64,000 nt of DNA from Companilactobacillus nodensis DSM 19682 = JCM 14932 = NBRC 107160 (GTDB taxonomy: Bacteria; Bacillota; Bacilli; Lactobacillales; Lactobacillaceae): contig NZ_BAMN01000001.1 of NCBI RefSeq assembly GCF_000615905.1, positions 62,001 to 126,000 on the forward strand. Reading direction: 5' to 3'. Position 1 is the first letter of the stretch. Each line of letters starts with the position of its first letter. This document shows positions 35,291 to 44,647 of this stretch, piece by piece. A program made the position numbers and the translations under genes. The notes beneath the pieces were generated by a model. That model did not search any database, was not told the origin of the DNA, and saw only the letters and a program-made list of their open reading frames with translations.

Positions 35291-36157
35291 TTATAGTGAA
35301 GGTGTACCGAACCAGTCAATACGTTCCTTAGTTGTTTCAGTAATAGCCTTTGTACCAGGTGCAAGTAACTTACGTGGGTCATAACCCTTAGCATCAACAT
35401 CTTGATCATGTCCTGCTTCGATATATTCACGTGTTGCTTTAGCAAATGATAGTTGTAATTCAGTATTAACGTTAACCTTTGAGATACCCATTGAGATAGC
35501 CTTAACGATTTGTTCCTTAGGGATACCTGAACCACCGTGAAGAACAAGTGGTGTTGAGATTTCAGCAGCTAATTCTTCTAGACGATCAAAGCTTAAACCT
35601 TTCCAGTTGTCAGGGTAAACACCGTGAATGTTACCAATACCAACAGCAAGGTAGTCAACGCCAGTAGCGTTAAGTGTCTTAGCTTCTTCAACATCAGCTA
35701 ATTCACCAAGACCAGTAATACCATCTTCTGTACCACCGATTGAACCAACTTCTGCTTCAACAGAAATACCTTTAGCGTGAGCTAATTTAACGATTTCCTT
35801 TGTCTTTTCAAGGTTTTCGTCGAAAGGTAAGTCATGGCCATCGAACATAACTGAGTTGTAACCAACTTCGATACATTCTTTAGCAGCTTCATAGTTACCA
35901 TGATCCAAGTGCATAACAACTGGAACTGTGATACCCATTGACTTGATTGTGTCTTGTACTAGGTGTAGGCAAAGTTCATAACCACCCATGTACTTAGCAG
36001 CACCCATTGATGTTTGAACCAAGACAGGTGTGTTTGTTTCTTGGGCTGCAGCTAAAATAGCACGAGTCCATTCCAAGTCGTTGATGTTAAAAGCACCAAC
36101 AGCATATTTGCCTTTACGGGCGTTGTTGAAAATTTCGTTACCGTTTGTTAAAACCAT
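35291..36157 (-). CDS. fba: Class II fructose-bisphosphate aldolase
   Basis: A 288-residue zinc-dependent aldolase that splits fructose-1,6-bisphosphate into DHAP and glyceraldehyde-3-phosphate in glycolysis. It shows the class II motifs: AVGAFNIND, VPVVMHLDHG (zinc His and catalytic Asp), SVEAEVGSIGG, and LHGGSGIP with KVNVNTE at the phosphate site. The length is normal and codon use is highly biased, as expected of a strongly expressed gene. It is monocistronic with a strong terminator. A GGAGGAT site precedes the ATG. Confidence 0.96.
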   Translation of the reverse strand: MVLTNGNEIFNNARKGKYAVGAFNINDLEWTRAILAAAQETNTPVLVQTSMGAAKYMGGYELCLHLVQDTIKSMGITVPVVMHLDHGNYEAAKECIEVGYNSVMFDGHDLPFDENLEKTKEIVKLAHAKGISVEAEVGSIGGTEDGITGLGELADVEEAKTLNATGVDYLAVGIGNIHGVYPDNWKGLSFDRLEELAAEISTPLVLHGGSGIPKEQIVKAISMGISKVNVNTELQLSFAKATREYIEAGHDQDVDAKGYDPRKLLAPGTKAITETTKERIDWFGTPSL

Positions 36158-36244
36158 CGATAATCCTCCAATAAATTCATCTTTGAATACAATTGATATT
36201 TTAACTCAAATCTTAACGAATTCATATGTTTTTTGTAAAAGTAT

Positions 36245-36445
36245 TTACAGTAAAGGTGTACCTTTGATATGAAAATAGACCGCAAAAGCTATTATATAAA
36301 GGATTACAAGCCCTAATAAAATAAACCACCAGTATTTCTTACTGTCGGATTTCATAAATGTATTGTAAATTGCCATCACTAGGAAAAATGCCAGTAATGT
36401 CGTGAGAGTACTTAGAATTAAAAGCATTGGTGTATTTATCATCAT
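36245..36445 (-). CDS. Small two-helix membrane protein, possibly leaderless
   Basis: 66 residues with two membrane segments (about 7-29 and 39-60) and a short charged loop FMKSDSKKYWW. There is no ribosome binding site before the ATG at 36445; instead a TATAAT (minus strand) ends about 7 nt before it, which would put the transcript start at the initiation codon. No family recognised. It lies between fba and the epimerase gene. Confidence 0.55.
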   Translation of the reverse strand: MMINTPMLLILSTLTTLLAFFLVMAIYNTFMKSDSKKYWWFILLGLVILYIIAFAVYFHIKGTPLL

Positions 36446-36553
36446 GAATTTAATTATAGCAATTTTTTTCAGAAAATATCTATATAATATTGGATTGTGT
36501 TGACACCTATATAAAGTATTTCTATTCTGATATAATTTGAAGAGGTTATTGAG

Positions 36554-37704
36554 GTGATTAATTTGAAAAAAATCAAAGTTATGACAGTCTTTGGAACACG
36601 ACCAGAGGCAATTAAAATGGCTCCACTAGTATTGAAATTAAAACAAAATAGTGATCGATTTGAAACTGTTACCGTCGTGACAGCTCAACATCGTGAGATG
36701 TTGGATTCCGTTCTTGAAATATTTAAGATCAAACCAGACTATGATCTGAATATTATGAAGGAACGTCAAACTCTCAGTGGTATCACTGGATTGGTATTGA
36801 AAGAGTTAGATAGTATTATCGAAAAAGAAGAACCAGATATCGTTCTTGTTCACGGTGATACAACAACGACCTTTAGTGCGGCTCTATCGGCTTTCTATCA
36901 CCAGACAAGTATTGGACATGTTGAAGCTGGTCTTAGAACTTGGAATAAGTATTCTCCATGGCCAGAGGAAATGAATCGTCAAATGACTGATGATTTATCT
37001 GACTTATACTTTGCTCCAACTACTGAAAGTAAGGCTAACTTGCTCAAAGAAAATCACAATGGAGACAATGTCTTCATTACTGGTAATACTGCTATCGATG
37101 CTTTGCGTAGTACTGTACATAAGGATTACCATCACGATATCTTGGATATTATTGATCCAGATAAGAAGATGATCCTGATTACAATGCATCGTCGTGAGAA
37201 CCAGGGTGAGCCAATGAAGCAAGTCTTCAATGCAATGAAGCGTGTGGTTGAGAAGCATGATGATATCGAACTTATCTATCCAGTTCACTTGAATCCAGTT
37301 GTTCAAAGGACAGCCAAGGATATCTTAGGTGATGTTGATCGTGTTCACTTGATTGACCCATTGGATGTTGTTGACTTCCATAACTTGGCATCGAAGAGTT
37401 ACTTCATTATGACTGACTCAGGTGGTGTTCAAGAAGAGGCACCTTCATTAGGTAAGCCAGTGTTAGTTCTTCGTGATACTACAGAACGACCAGAAGGTGT
37501 TACTGCCGGGACTTTGAAGTTGGTTGGTACTGACTCAGAAGTTGTCGAACGTGAGATGAATCGTCTTATTGAAGACAAGGCTGAATATGATCGTATGGCA
37601 AATGCAAGAATCCTTATGGTGACGGTAATGCATCTGACAGAATCATGGATGCAATCAGTTTCCATTTTGGACAAACAGACGTTAAGCCAGATGAATTTGA
37701 ATAA
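36554..37704 (+). pseudogene. wecB: UDP-N-acetylglucosamine 2-epimerase, frameshifted near the C-terminus
   Basis: About 383 residues when restored, the normal length. It interconverts UDP-GlcNAc and UDP-ManNAc for wall teichoic acid or polysaccharide synthesis. Motifs: FGTRPEAIKMAPLV at the start, HGDTTTTF, GHVEAGLRT, HRRENQG and TDSGGVQEEAPSLGKPVLVLR. At about 37603 one A is missing (GCAAAGAAT read as GCAAGAAT); the true end NPYGDGNASDRIMDAI...FE is in the next frame and stops at 37704. GTG at 36554 or TTG at 36563 are both possible starts. An A-run deletion favours a sequencing error. Confidence 0.88.
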
Positions 37705-37714
37705 GCAAACTAAA

Positions 37715-37760
37715 AGAGTGAAGCTAAGGTTAAATTTCCTTAGCTTCACTCTCTTTTTTT
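37715..37760. terminator. Bidirectional terminator, wecB / GtrA gene
   Basis: AGAGTGAAGCTAAGG pairs with CCTTAGCTTCACTCT around TTAAATTT, followed by eight T on the plus strand. It overlaps the last codons of the GtrA gene. Confidence 0.85.
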
Positions 37761-38212
37761 TCGTTATTTTTTTGAGAGATCCTGAATTGCTTGATCTTCT
37801 CGATAATATTTCGATTGTTGTAATTAAATATCCATTTGGATGAGTAGTAATTGAATAACCCAACAACTAATTGGTCGATTGCTTTGATGAGAATATTGTT
37901 CAATGGGAAGATCAAGACCGCTACGATCATGAACACGTCATCGAACAGCAATGAGAACAATCTTGAAACGATGAAGTATATTCCTTCATTGAACATTTTT
38001 TTGTAGCTTCCCATTTCGGTTTTAAAAACAAATATCTTCGTTACAAAGAACGAAAAGACATTCGAGATGAACCAAGCAATCGTGTTGGCAATCCATAGAG
38101 GAACGCCAAAGTTATTATGTGAAACATCAAAAATGATGATATTAATAATAGACGCAAGAAATCCAAATAGACAGTACACCGCAAAGTCACGATGTTTTCT
38201 AATGAAATCCAT
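37730..38212 (-). CDS. GtrA-family membrane protein
   Basis: 160 residues, four membrane segments (about 9-28, 36-57, 82-101, 105-127), the GtrA/DPMS-flippase pattern with FGFLASIINIIIFD in the first helix and IAWFISNVFSFFVTKIFVF in the second. GtrA proteins are thought to flip prenyl-phosphate sugars for glycosylation of wall polymers. The basic C-terminal tail is cytoplasmic. It starts 2 nt after the flavodoxin stop, so the two are co-transcribed. Confidence 0.88.
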   Translation of the reverse strand: MDFIRKHRDFAVYCLFGFLASIINIIIFDVSHNNFGVPLWIANTIAWFISNVFSFFVTKIFVFKTEMGSYKKMFNEGIYFIVSRLFSLLFDDVFMIVAVLIFPLNNILIKAIDQLVVGLFNYYSSKWIFNYNNRNIIEKIKQFRISQKNNEKKESEAKEI

Positions 38213-38214
38213 TT

Positions 38215-38670
38215 TTAGTCATCCATTTCTTTAGCTTTTGCCACAATTGTTTCCGCAAATTTATCTAGATTGTCAACATCAGTTTGTTCAGGTGCTAATT
38301 CAACGTAGACAGGGTCAGCACCTTTGGTTGCTCCAGCTTCTTCGAAAGCATCCGCAAATTCATCGACGGCACGACAAAAATCTTCATAGAAGTGATCGCC
38401 AGAACCACAAGAACCGTAGATCTTATCAGTTAGATCTAAGTCCTTCATGTCATCATAAAAGTCTAATGCCTCTTCAGGGACAACACCGTCGTCGTATGTA
38501 TAACTGACCATCACACAGATATCAGCATCTTCATAATCTGAAGCGTCAGTCTGTGAGACTTCACTCATGTCAACGTCCATGCCCAAGTCTTCAAATTTTT
38601 CTGTTAGGACGTATGCCATATCTTCATCGTTACCGGTGATACTAGCATAAACGATTTTTACTTTTGTCAT
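38215..38670 (-). CDS. Flavodoxin
   Basis: A 151-residue FMN electron carrier. The phosphate loop is YASITGNDEDMA (T/S-x-T-G-N pattern), the second FMN loop is near SYTYDDGVVPE and the third near GSGDHFYEDF. The protein is very acidic, as flavodoxins are. The ATG at 38670 has GAGAGGC upstream, preferred to an upstream in-frame start with a hydrophobic extension. The redox partner is not visible; the next gene in the operon is the GtrA protein. Confidence 0.92.
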   Translation of the reverse strand: MTKVKIVYASITGNDEDMAYVLTEKFEDLGMDVDMSEVSQTDASDYEDADICVMVSYTYDDGVVPEEALDFYDDMKDLDLTDKIYGSCGSGDHFYEDFCRAVDEFADAFEEAGATKGADPVYVELAPEQTDVDNLDKFAETIVAKAKEMDD

Positions 38671-38794
38671 ATCAATGCCTCTCAATTTACATTCTTGGGA
38701 TATTATAGCAAAAATAAACAACTATCTAAATGAAAATACCGGACAATGTTATAATATAAGCGACTTTATTTTTTTTTGAAGGGAAATGCAAAAG

Positions 38795-39592
38795 TTGATT
38801 ACATTAAAATCTGCACGTGAAATAGAAGGTATGAGAAAGTCTGGCGAACTACTTGCCAACGTTCATATCGGATTAAGAGATATCATCAAACCAGGAATTT
38901 CTTCAATGGAAATCGAAGAATTCGCTGATAAATATATAACTGAACACGGTGGGAGACCATCTGAAAAAGGCTTTGAGGGCTACAAGTATGCAACTTGTGT
39001 CTGTGTTAATGATGAAGTTGCTCATGGTATTCCCCGTAAGAACCTGATCCTAAAAGACGGAGATGTTCTAAAGGTTGATATGACTGTCAACTTGAATGGT
39101 TACGAAAGTGATTCTTGCTGGACATATGCTGTTGGAACTCTTTCAGCTGAAGACCAACATTTAATGGATGTTACTCACAAGGCTCTATACTTAGGTATCG
39201 ATCAAGCTGTTGTTGGTAACCGTTTGGGTGACATTGGTTATGCCATTCAACATTATGTTGAAGATGAACAACACATGGGTGATGTTCGTGATCTTATCGG
39301 ACACGGTATCCAGCCTACAATGCATGAAGCTCCTAATGTTCCTCACTACGGTGAACCAGGACAAGGACTTCGCTTACGTGAAGGTATGACCATTACGATC
39401 GAACCAATGGTCAACTTAGGTACTTGGGAGATCAAGGATAAGTTTGTCAAAGCCGACGGCTGGGAATACTTTGTTTCAGCTGATGGTTCAAACTCAGCGC
39501 AATATGAACACACAATTGCTATTACAAAGGATGGTCCTAAGATTCTTACATCTCAAGACCCTGAATTTGACGCTAAATATCGATTGAAATAA
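38795..39592 (+). CDS. map: Methionine aminopeptidase type I
   Basis: About 265 residues. It removes the initiator Met from new proteins. The five metal ligands are visible in VDMTV (Asp), DSCWTY (Asp), IGHGI (His), TIEPMV (Glu) and YEHTI (Glu). It begins ITLKSAREIEGMRKSGE as in the family. I prefer TTG at 38795; ATG at 38786 is only two bases from the AAGGG site and would add three residues. Downstream YihY follows after 11 nt. Confidence 0.93.
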   Translation: MITLKSAREIEGMRKSGELLANVHIGLRDIIKPGISSMEIEEFADKYITEHGGRPSEKGFEGYKYATCVCVNDEVAHGIPRKNLILKDGDVLKVDMTVNLNGYESDSCWTYAVGTLSAEDQHLMDVTHKALYLGIDQAVVGNRLGDIGYAIQHYVEDEQHMGDVRDLIGHGIQPTMHEAPNVPHYGEPGQGLRLREGMTITIEPMVNLGTWEIKDKFVKADGWEYFVSADGSNSAQYEHTIAITKDGPKILTSQDPEFDAKYRLK

Positions 39593-39603
39593 TGGTGGAG
39601 TAA

Positions 39604-40581
39604 ATGGACGAAAATAAAAATGAAACGGTACCCGTGTTTGCGCAAGATATTCCACGTTATAAAAAGTTCGTGGGACTAGTGAAATTCATTACGCAGGCTG
39701 TGGGGGATGCCAATATACCTATGGCCTCTAAGGCTGTTACGTATTATTTACTATTGTCTTTATTTCCGGCCTTTATTATTGTGGGAAATTTAATTCCATT
39801 ATTGCATTTGGATAGACCAACAGTTGTTTCTTATGTGGAATTCATTTTGCCTGAGAATTTGCACAATACATTTATACCGGTTATCGAAAAAGTTATTACC
39901 AGTTCCAACACCGGTATCTTGTCAGTCGGTATTATTGTGGCGCTTTGGGCAATGTCTCGTGGATTGAACACAGCACAACTTTCGATGAATCAGGCATACG
40001 GATTGGATATCAATAGTTTGTTCGTCAATCAGACGTTTTTGAACTATATTATCAGGCGTGGTTTGGCATTCATCATGACGTTTTTCTTGATAGTTATTGC
40101 TGTAGCAGTGGTTATCGTCTTTACCTTTGGTCAGACAGTGCTGAATTGGCTAATAAGTCTGATTGAAGTCAAGGCATTACAAACCGCATTAGATGAGTTT
40201 ATGAGATGGAAATGGCCGTTGGCTATTGTTATAATGTTCTTGATCGTTTTTGCTTTATTTTATTTTTTACCTAATGTTCAATTAAAACTTCACTATGTAT
40301 TATTAGGCTCAATTATTACTACCGCAGGAATATTGATCCTATCGCAATTGTTCTCATACTATTTGAAGTATTTTGGATCAGCATGGGATAATTACGGTAC
40401 GATTGGAGCTATTATTATTTTCCTATTGTGGATCAACATGTCAGTGACAATATTCCTATTTGGAAATGCCGTTAATGTTGGATTTGCGGAGGCAAGTAAG
40501 GGTCCATATCTGCGTAAGAACACTGGGCGTTTGAGTACATATCTGAGGATGTATGAGAATAACAAACAAGGAGATAAGTAA
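39604..40581 (+). CDS. YihY/BrkB-family membrane protein
   Basis: 325 residues with six membrane segments: [18 protein letters not shown] in the first and the conserved [28 protein letters not shown] at the end are hallmarks of the YihY ('ribonuclease BN'-like) family. The old RNase label is not supported; the role is probably envelope-related. A GGTGGAG site precedes the ATG. The stop overlaps the galU start by one base (TAATG), so the genes are translationally coupled. Confidence 0.9.
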   Translation: MDENKNETVPVFAQDIPRYKKFVGLVKFITQAVGDANIPMASKAVTYYLLLSLFPAFIIVGNLIPLLHLDRPTVVSYVEFILPENLHNTFIPVIEKVITSSNTGILSVGIIVALWAMSRGLNTAQLSMNQAYGLDINSLFVNQTFLNYIIRRGLAFIMTFFLIVIAVAVVIVFTFGQTVLNWLISLIEVKALQTALDEFMRWKWPLAIVIMFLIVFALFYFLPNVQLKLHYVLLGSIITTAGILILSQLFSYYLKYFGSAWDNYGTIGAIIIFLLWINMSVTIFLFGNAVNVGFAEASKGPYLRKNTGRLSTYLRMYENNKQGDK

Positions 40582-41492
40582 TGAAAGTAAGAAAAGCCAT
40601 CATTCCAGCAGCAGGATTAGGAACAAGATTTTTACCAGCCACTAAGGCATTGGCCAAGGAAATGTTACCTATCGTTGACAAGCCAACAATTCAATTTATC
40701 GTTGAGGAAGCTAAGGCTTCAGGTATCGAAGATATTTTGATCATCACTGGTAAGAATAAACGTTCTATCGAAGATCACTTCGATGCTGCTCCAGAGTTGG
40801 AACAAAATCTTGAATCAAAGAATAAAACTGACCTATTGAAAGTTGTCCAAGATACTACTGATCTTGGAGTTAACTTGTATTACAGTCGTCAGGCTCATCC
40901 AAATGGTTTGGGTGATGCTGTTGCTCAAGCACAATCATTTATTTCAGGCGAACCATTCGTAGTTATGCTTGGTGATGATTTGATGACTGACAAGGTTCCA
41001 TTGACAAAGCAACTTATCGACGATTATGAGAAGACACATGCTTCAACAATTGCCGTTATGAAGGTTCCTGATAAGGATGTTTCTAAGTACGGTATTATTG
41101 ATCCAGAAGGTCAACATGCTCCTGGGTTGTACAATGTTAAGAACTTTGTTGAAAAGCCAAAAGTTGAAGATGCACCTAGCAATCTAGCTATCATTGGACG
41201 TTACTTATTAACACCTGAAATTTTTGATCTATTGAAGACTCAAAAACCAGGTGCTGGTAATGAAATTCAATTGACAGATGCTATTGATCGTATGAACAAA
41301 GTTCAACGAGTATTTGCTCACGAGTTCAAGGGTGAAAGATTCGATGTTGGTAATAAGTTCGGTTATGTTAAGACAAATATTGAATATGGATTGACTCACC
41401 CAGAAGTTAAGGATGAATTGAGAAAGTACATTTTGGACTTAAGCAAGAAGCTTGAGGCTGAAGATAGCAAGGATAAGAAGTCTGGTAAGTAG
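40581..41492 (+). CDS. galU: UTP--glucose-1-phosphate uridylyltransferase
   Basis: 303 residues. It makes UDP-glucose from UTP and glucose-1-phosphate, precursor for glycolipids, teichoic acid glucosylation and exopolysaccharide. Motifs: [21 protein letters not shown] (nucleotide loop), [13 protein letters not shown] and [13 protein letters not shown]. The length is normal, with a Lys-rich tail. AAGGAG lies before the ATG. Two structured elements follow the stop and may be part of its 3' UTR. Confidence 0.95.
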   Translation: MKVRKAIIPAAGLGTRFLPATKALAKEMLPIVDKPTIQFIVEEAKASGIEDILIITGKNKRSIEDHFDAAPELEQNLESKNKTDLLKVVQDTTDLGVNLYYSRQAHPNGLGDAVAQAQSFISGEPFVVMLGDDLMTDKVPLTKQLIDDYEKTHASTIAVMKVPDKDVSKYGIIDPEGQHAPGLYNVKNFVEKPKVEDAPSNLAIIGRYLLTPEIFDLLKTQKPGAGNEIQLTDAIDRMNKVQRVFAHEFKGERFDVGNKFGYVKTNIEYGLTHPEVKDELRKYILDLSKKLEAEDSKDKKSGK

Positions 41493-41516
41493 GCTTTTAC
41501 TTTCCGCTTCCGATTG

Positions 41517-41650
41517 AAAAATATTTTACCTGCCGTGGGGACCGGTCCCAGCCTTGGTCTGGGACCTCAACTTTAAGCTTTGCATAGTTCGCAAATCTTA
41601 AAGCTTGTCCTGTGGCTTTCGCCACCTTCACGGCTGGTAAAATTTTTTCA
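41517..41650. repeat. Multi-branched structured element A downstream of galU
   Basis: The closing stem AATATTTTACC-GCCGTG / CACGGC-GGTAAAATTTT encloses three hairpins: GGTCCCAG/CTGGGACC, CTTTAAG-TTTGC/GCAAA-CTTAAAG and GTGGC/GCCAC. It is a four-way junction of about 130 nt, with no ORF. The transcribed strand is uncertain. Confidence 0.55.
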
Positions 41651-41694
41651 ACCTCCAGCTATTTTTGTTTTTTAAAATAGATAGGATTTACATA

Positions 41695-41871
41695 AGTCGG
41701 AGTGGAAAGTATTGAGCCAGCAGTGATGGTGCTGTTGAACGGTGTTTTTCCGTTCTTACAGCACAGGACGATTTTTGAAATCTGCGGTTTTATGCAGAGT
41801 TCAAAAACGAGGCTTCAGACCGCACTTTGGCTGAAGTCGGTCCCACAGCAGGCTCATTACTTTCTGACGTA
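41695..41871. repeat. Multi-branched structured element B downstream of galU
   Basis: The closing stem GAAAGTA-TGAGCC / GGCTCA-TACTTTC encloses three hairpins: GTGCTGT-GAACGG/CCGTTC-TACAGCAC, TTTTTGAA-TCTGC/GCAGA-TTCAAAAA and GGCTTCAG/CTGAAGTC. About 175 nt, no ORF. It has the same four-way layout as element A but a different sequence. Confidence 0.55.
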
Positions 41872-41876
41872 GACGT

Positions 41877-42161
41877 CTAACCTAATAAAATACAATCATC
41901 AGCGACTCTGAACCCAAAGAGTTGGTGGTGATTTTTTTTGTCGTCATAATATAGAGGTAATTCGTAATAATCTTTTTTGTTGAGAAGCAAAAGAAACTCC
42001 CAGTTTTTGATTCCTTTTAATTTGTCGGAGGTCTTGAGATAGACACCGTCAGTTGTTACTTCAAGGTCAACGACTGCCAGTTTTTGTTTATCAATTTCGA
42101 CGAAGACACGATTATTTCGATTAAAGTCATTTAGCAATAAGATTAAATCAATGATTCTCAT
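41877..42161 (-). CDS. Hypothetical protein (94 aa)
   Basis: A small cytoplasmic protein beginning MRIIDLILLLNDFNRNNRVFVE and ending GFRVADDCILLG, mixed alpha/beta by appearance, with no motif I recognise. The ATG at 42161 has only a weak GGTG upstream. It sits alone between galU and the divergent thiolase gene. The even composition and length make it more likely real than chance. Confidence 0.55.
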   Translation of the reverse strand: MRIIDLILLLNDFNRNNRVFVEIDKQKLAVVDLEVTTDGVYLKTSDKLKGIKNWEFLLLLNKKDYYELPLYYDDKKNHHQLFGFRVADDCILLG

Positions 42162-42254
42162 AAGATAAACACCATCATTTTCATTGTTTTATTTCATCAG
42201 ATAAATTATTATTAAAGCTTAGAGTAATTCTACCAAATGAGAGGGTACAAATTT

Positions 42255-43409
42255 ATGGATTCAGTTGTAATTATAGATGCTAAGCGAACTGCCATTGGTA
42301 AGTTCCGTGGAGAATTTGCTGATGTATCAGCGGTTGAGCTCGGTACGCAGTTAGTTAAAAAACTTCTTAAGGCGAATAAAATCGACCCTAAATCAGTCGA
42401 TCAATTCATCTTTGGAAATGTTTATCAAGCTGGTGCAGGCCAGAATCCTGCTAGACAAATTGCTATTAATTCTGGGGCAGCGGTTGAATCAACAGCCATG
42501 ACTTTGAACCAAGTCTGTGGTTCGGGGATGAAAGCAGTCCATGAAGCAACCAACGCTTTGCTTTTAGGGGATGCAGATGTCATCGTTGCCGGAGGAATGG
42601 AAAGCATGTCTAACGCTGCCTTTTACGCCAAGCGAGTTGGTAAATTGGAAGCAAGTGATGAACAAGGTGATACTTTGTTCCGTGATGGCTTGTGGGATGC
42701 CTTTAATAATAAGCACATGGGTATTACAGCCGAGAATGTTGCTCAGAAATATGCTGTAACTAGACAACAACAAGACCAATTTGCCTTTGCCTCACAACAA
42801 AAGGCTGCTGCCTCAATTGATAAATTAGAAAAGGAAATTATACCAGTTGAAGTCAATGGTGAACAGATCACCAAGGATGAGTCCATTCGTGCTAATACCA
42901 CGTTAGAAAAAATGGCAACTTTGAAGCCTGCTTTTGAGGAAGGTGGATCAGTAACAGCTGGTAACTCTTCACCATTGAATGACGGTGCTGCTGCCTTGAT
43001 CATGATGACTAAGACCAAAGCTGCAGAGCTTGGACTCAAGTATGTCGCAGAAATCACTGGTTATACTGAAGTTGGAATCAATCCTAACTTCATGGGTTAT
43101 GCACCTTATTATGCAATTAATAAGTATGCTGACAAATATGATACTGATTTGGATAAGGTTGATTTGTTCGAGATCAACGAGGCCTTCGCTTCACAAGCGG
43201 TTGCCGTAACGCGTGATCTCAATCTGCCAGCTGACAAAGTCAACATCCATGGTGGAGCAATTGCCATCGGACATCCATTGGGTGCCACTGGTGCTAAGTT
43301 GATTGTCTCACTTATCAATGCTTTGCAAAGTACGGATAAGAAGACAGGTATTGCTTCAATCTGTATCGGTGGCGGTATGGGTATGGCATTGGGAATTAAA
43401 TTATCATGA
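42255..43409 (+). CDS. mvaC: Acetyl-CoA acetyltransferase (thiolase), mevalonate pathway
   Basis: 384 residues. It condenses two acetyl-CoA to acetoacetyl-CoA. Catalytic Cys in NQVCGSGMKAVHEA (about 88), His in NIHGGAIAIGHPLGATGAK and Cys in SICIGGGMGMA. The ATG at 42255 has GAGAGGG 8 nt upstream; the ATG at 42237 lies before that site. The stop overlaps the start of mvaA by 4 nt (ATGA). With mvaA and mvaS it forms the upper mevalonate operon that leads to isoprenoids. Confidence 0.95.
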   Translation: MDSVVIIDAKRTAIGKFRGEFADVSAVELGTQLVKKLLKANKIDPKSVDQFIFGNVYQAGAGQNPARQIAINSGAAVESTAMTLNQVCGSGMKAVHEATNALLLGDADVIVAGGMESMSNAAFYAKRVGKLEASDEQGDTLFRDGLWDAFNNKHMGITAENVAQKYAVTRQQQDQFAFASQQKAAASIDKLEKEIIPVEVNGEQITKDESIRANTTLEKMATLKPAFEEGGSVTAGNSSPLNDGAAALIMMTKTKAAELGLKYVAEITGYTEVGINPNFMGYAPYYAINKYADKYDTDLDKVDLFEINEAFASQAVAVTRDLNLPADKVNIHGGAIAIGHPLGATGAKLIVSLINALQSTDKKTGIASICIGGGMGMALGIKLS

Positions 43410-44647
43410 AATTATATGAATTAACCGATGAAGAACGTATTAATTATTTGCTAGAGAATAATTATATTAATAATGAACAGACTGATTTGTTGAAGTCACG
43501 CAAGCCTTTGTCAGAAGAACTGGCAGATAGTCTGAGTGAGAATCAAGTTGGTATGTTTGGCCTGCCTTACGGATTTGCGACAGATTTCACCGTAAATAAC
43601 AAAGATTATCTTGTTCCGATGTCGATTGAAGAACCATCGGTAATTGCTGCTGCTTCAAATGGCGCTAAGCGAATTCGTAATAGTGGTGGTTTCACGGTGA
43701 CAGTTAGCGACCATATTGTCTATGGTCAAATTGTTCTAGAATCAGTTAAGTCTGATACTTTGGATCTATTGAAGCAAAAGCACGATGATATCATCCAATT
43801 TGCCGATGATGCGCATCCAAGCTTGATCAAACGTGGCGGTGGTGTTCGTTCTTTAGAATTTCACAGATACGATAAGATGATCGAACTAGAAATAGGCGTA
43901 GATACAGTCGATGCTATGGGGGCCAATATTGTTAATACAATTTTGGAAAAGACTTCGAAAGAGGTTTCTACTATAACCGGCCGTGATGTATTGTGTAGTA
44001 TTCTGTCAAATAGTGGAGCGGGACAGTTAGTCACGGTTCGGGCAGATGTTGACTTTGATCAATTGCAGACAAAAGCGATGCCTGGTTCAGAAGTAGCTGA
44101 GCGAATCGTTATGCTGACTAAGTTTGCGCAAGTGTCCGTCAAAAGAGCTGTGACTCATAACAAGGGAATTATGAATGGCGTGGATGCTGTTGTCTTAGCA
44201 ACGGGAAATGACTTCCGTGCTCAAGAGGCGGCAACGCAAGAATTTGCTGGTCAGACTGGTGTCTATCAGCCGTTGAGTAATTGGAAAATTATCGATGGGA
44301 AACTTCATGGGGAACTTGTCATGCCGGTTGAAATCGGTAGTGTTGGTGGAGCCATCAGTTCAATGCCAATGGCGCAATTGAGTCTAGCAATTATGAAGAT
44401 ATCTGATAGTAAAGAATTACGTGCAGTGATCGGTGCAGTAGGTTTGGCCAATAATTTGTCAGCGTTACGCGCACTGGTAACGACCGGTATTCAGGCTGGA
44501 CATATGAGTTTACAGAGTAAGTCCTTAGCGGTTACAGCTGGAGCGATTGGTAATGAAATAGGCTTAGTTGCGAAGGAATTGAATAAGCAAAAAAATTATT
44601 CATTAGATAATGCAAAAAAAGTTCTAAAGGAATTGAGGAATAAATAA
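43406..44647 (+). CDS. mvaA: Hydroxymethylglutaryl-CoA reductase, class II
   Basis: 413 residues. It reduces HMG-CoA to mevalonate with NAD(P)H. Class II signatures: [15 protein letters not shown] near 80-95, the [10 protein letters not shown] cofactor-loop motif and [11 protein letters not shown] with the catalytic region. There is no membrane segment, as expected of bacterial enzymes. It overlaps both neighbours (4 nt with mvaC, 1 nt with mvaS), so the operon is translationally coupled. Confidence 0.95.
   Translation: MKLYELTDEERINYLLENNYINNEQTDLLKSRKPLSEELADSLSENQVGMFGLPYGFATDFTVNNKDYLVPMSIEEPSVIAAASNGAKRIRNSGGFTVTVSDHIVYGQIVLESVKSDTLDLLKQKHDDIIQFADDAHPSLIKRGGGVRSLEFHRYDKMIELEIGVDTVDAMGANIVNTILEKTSKEVSTITGRDVLCSILSNSGAGQLVTVRADVDFDQLQTKAMPGSEVAERIVMLTKFAQVSVKRAVTHNKGIMNGVDAVVLATGNDFRAQEAATQEFAGQTGVYQPLSNWKIIDGKLHGELVMPVEIGSVGGAISSMPMAQLSLAIMKISDSKELRAVIGAVGLANNLSALRALVTTGIQAGHMSLQSKSLAVTAGAIGNEIGLVAKELNKQKNYSLDNAKKVLKELRNK

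Noticed and set aside
39604-40581. Ribonuclease BN
   Set aside because: The six-helix YihY protein carries no nuclease motif. The old RNase BN name belongs to a different protein, so only the membrane family is called.
42564-43057. Several antisense and alternate-frame ORFs in the thiolase gene
   Set aside because: They are by-products of codon bias in the conserved mvaC frame.
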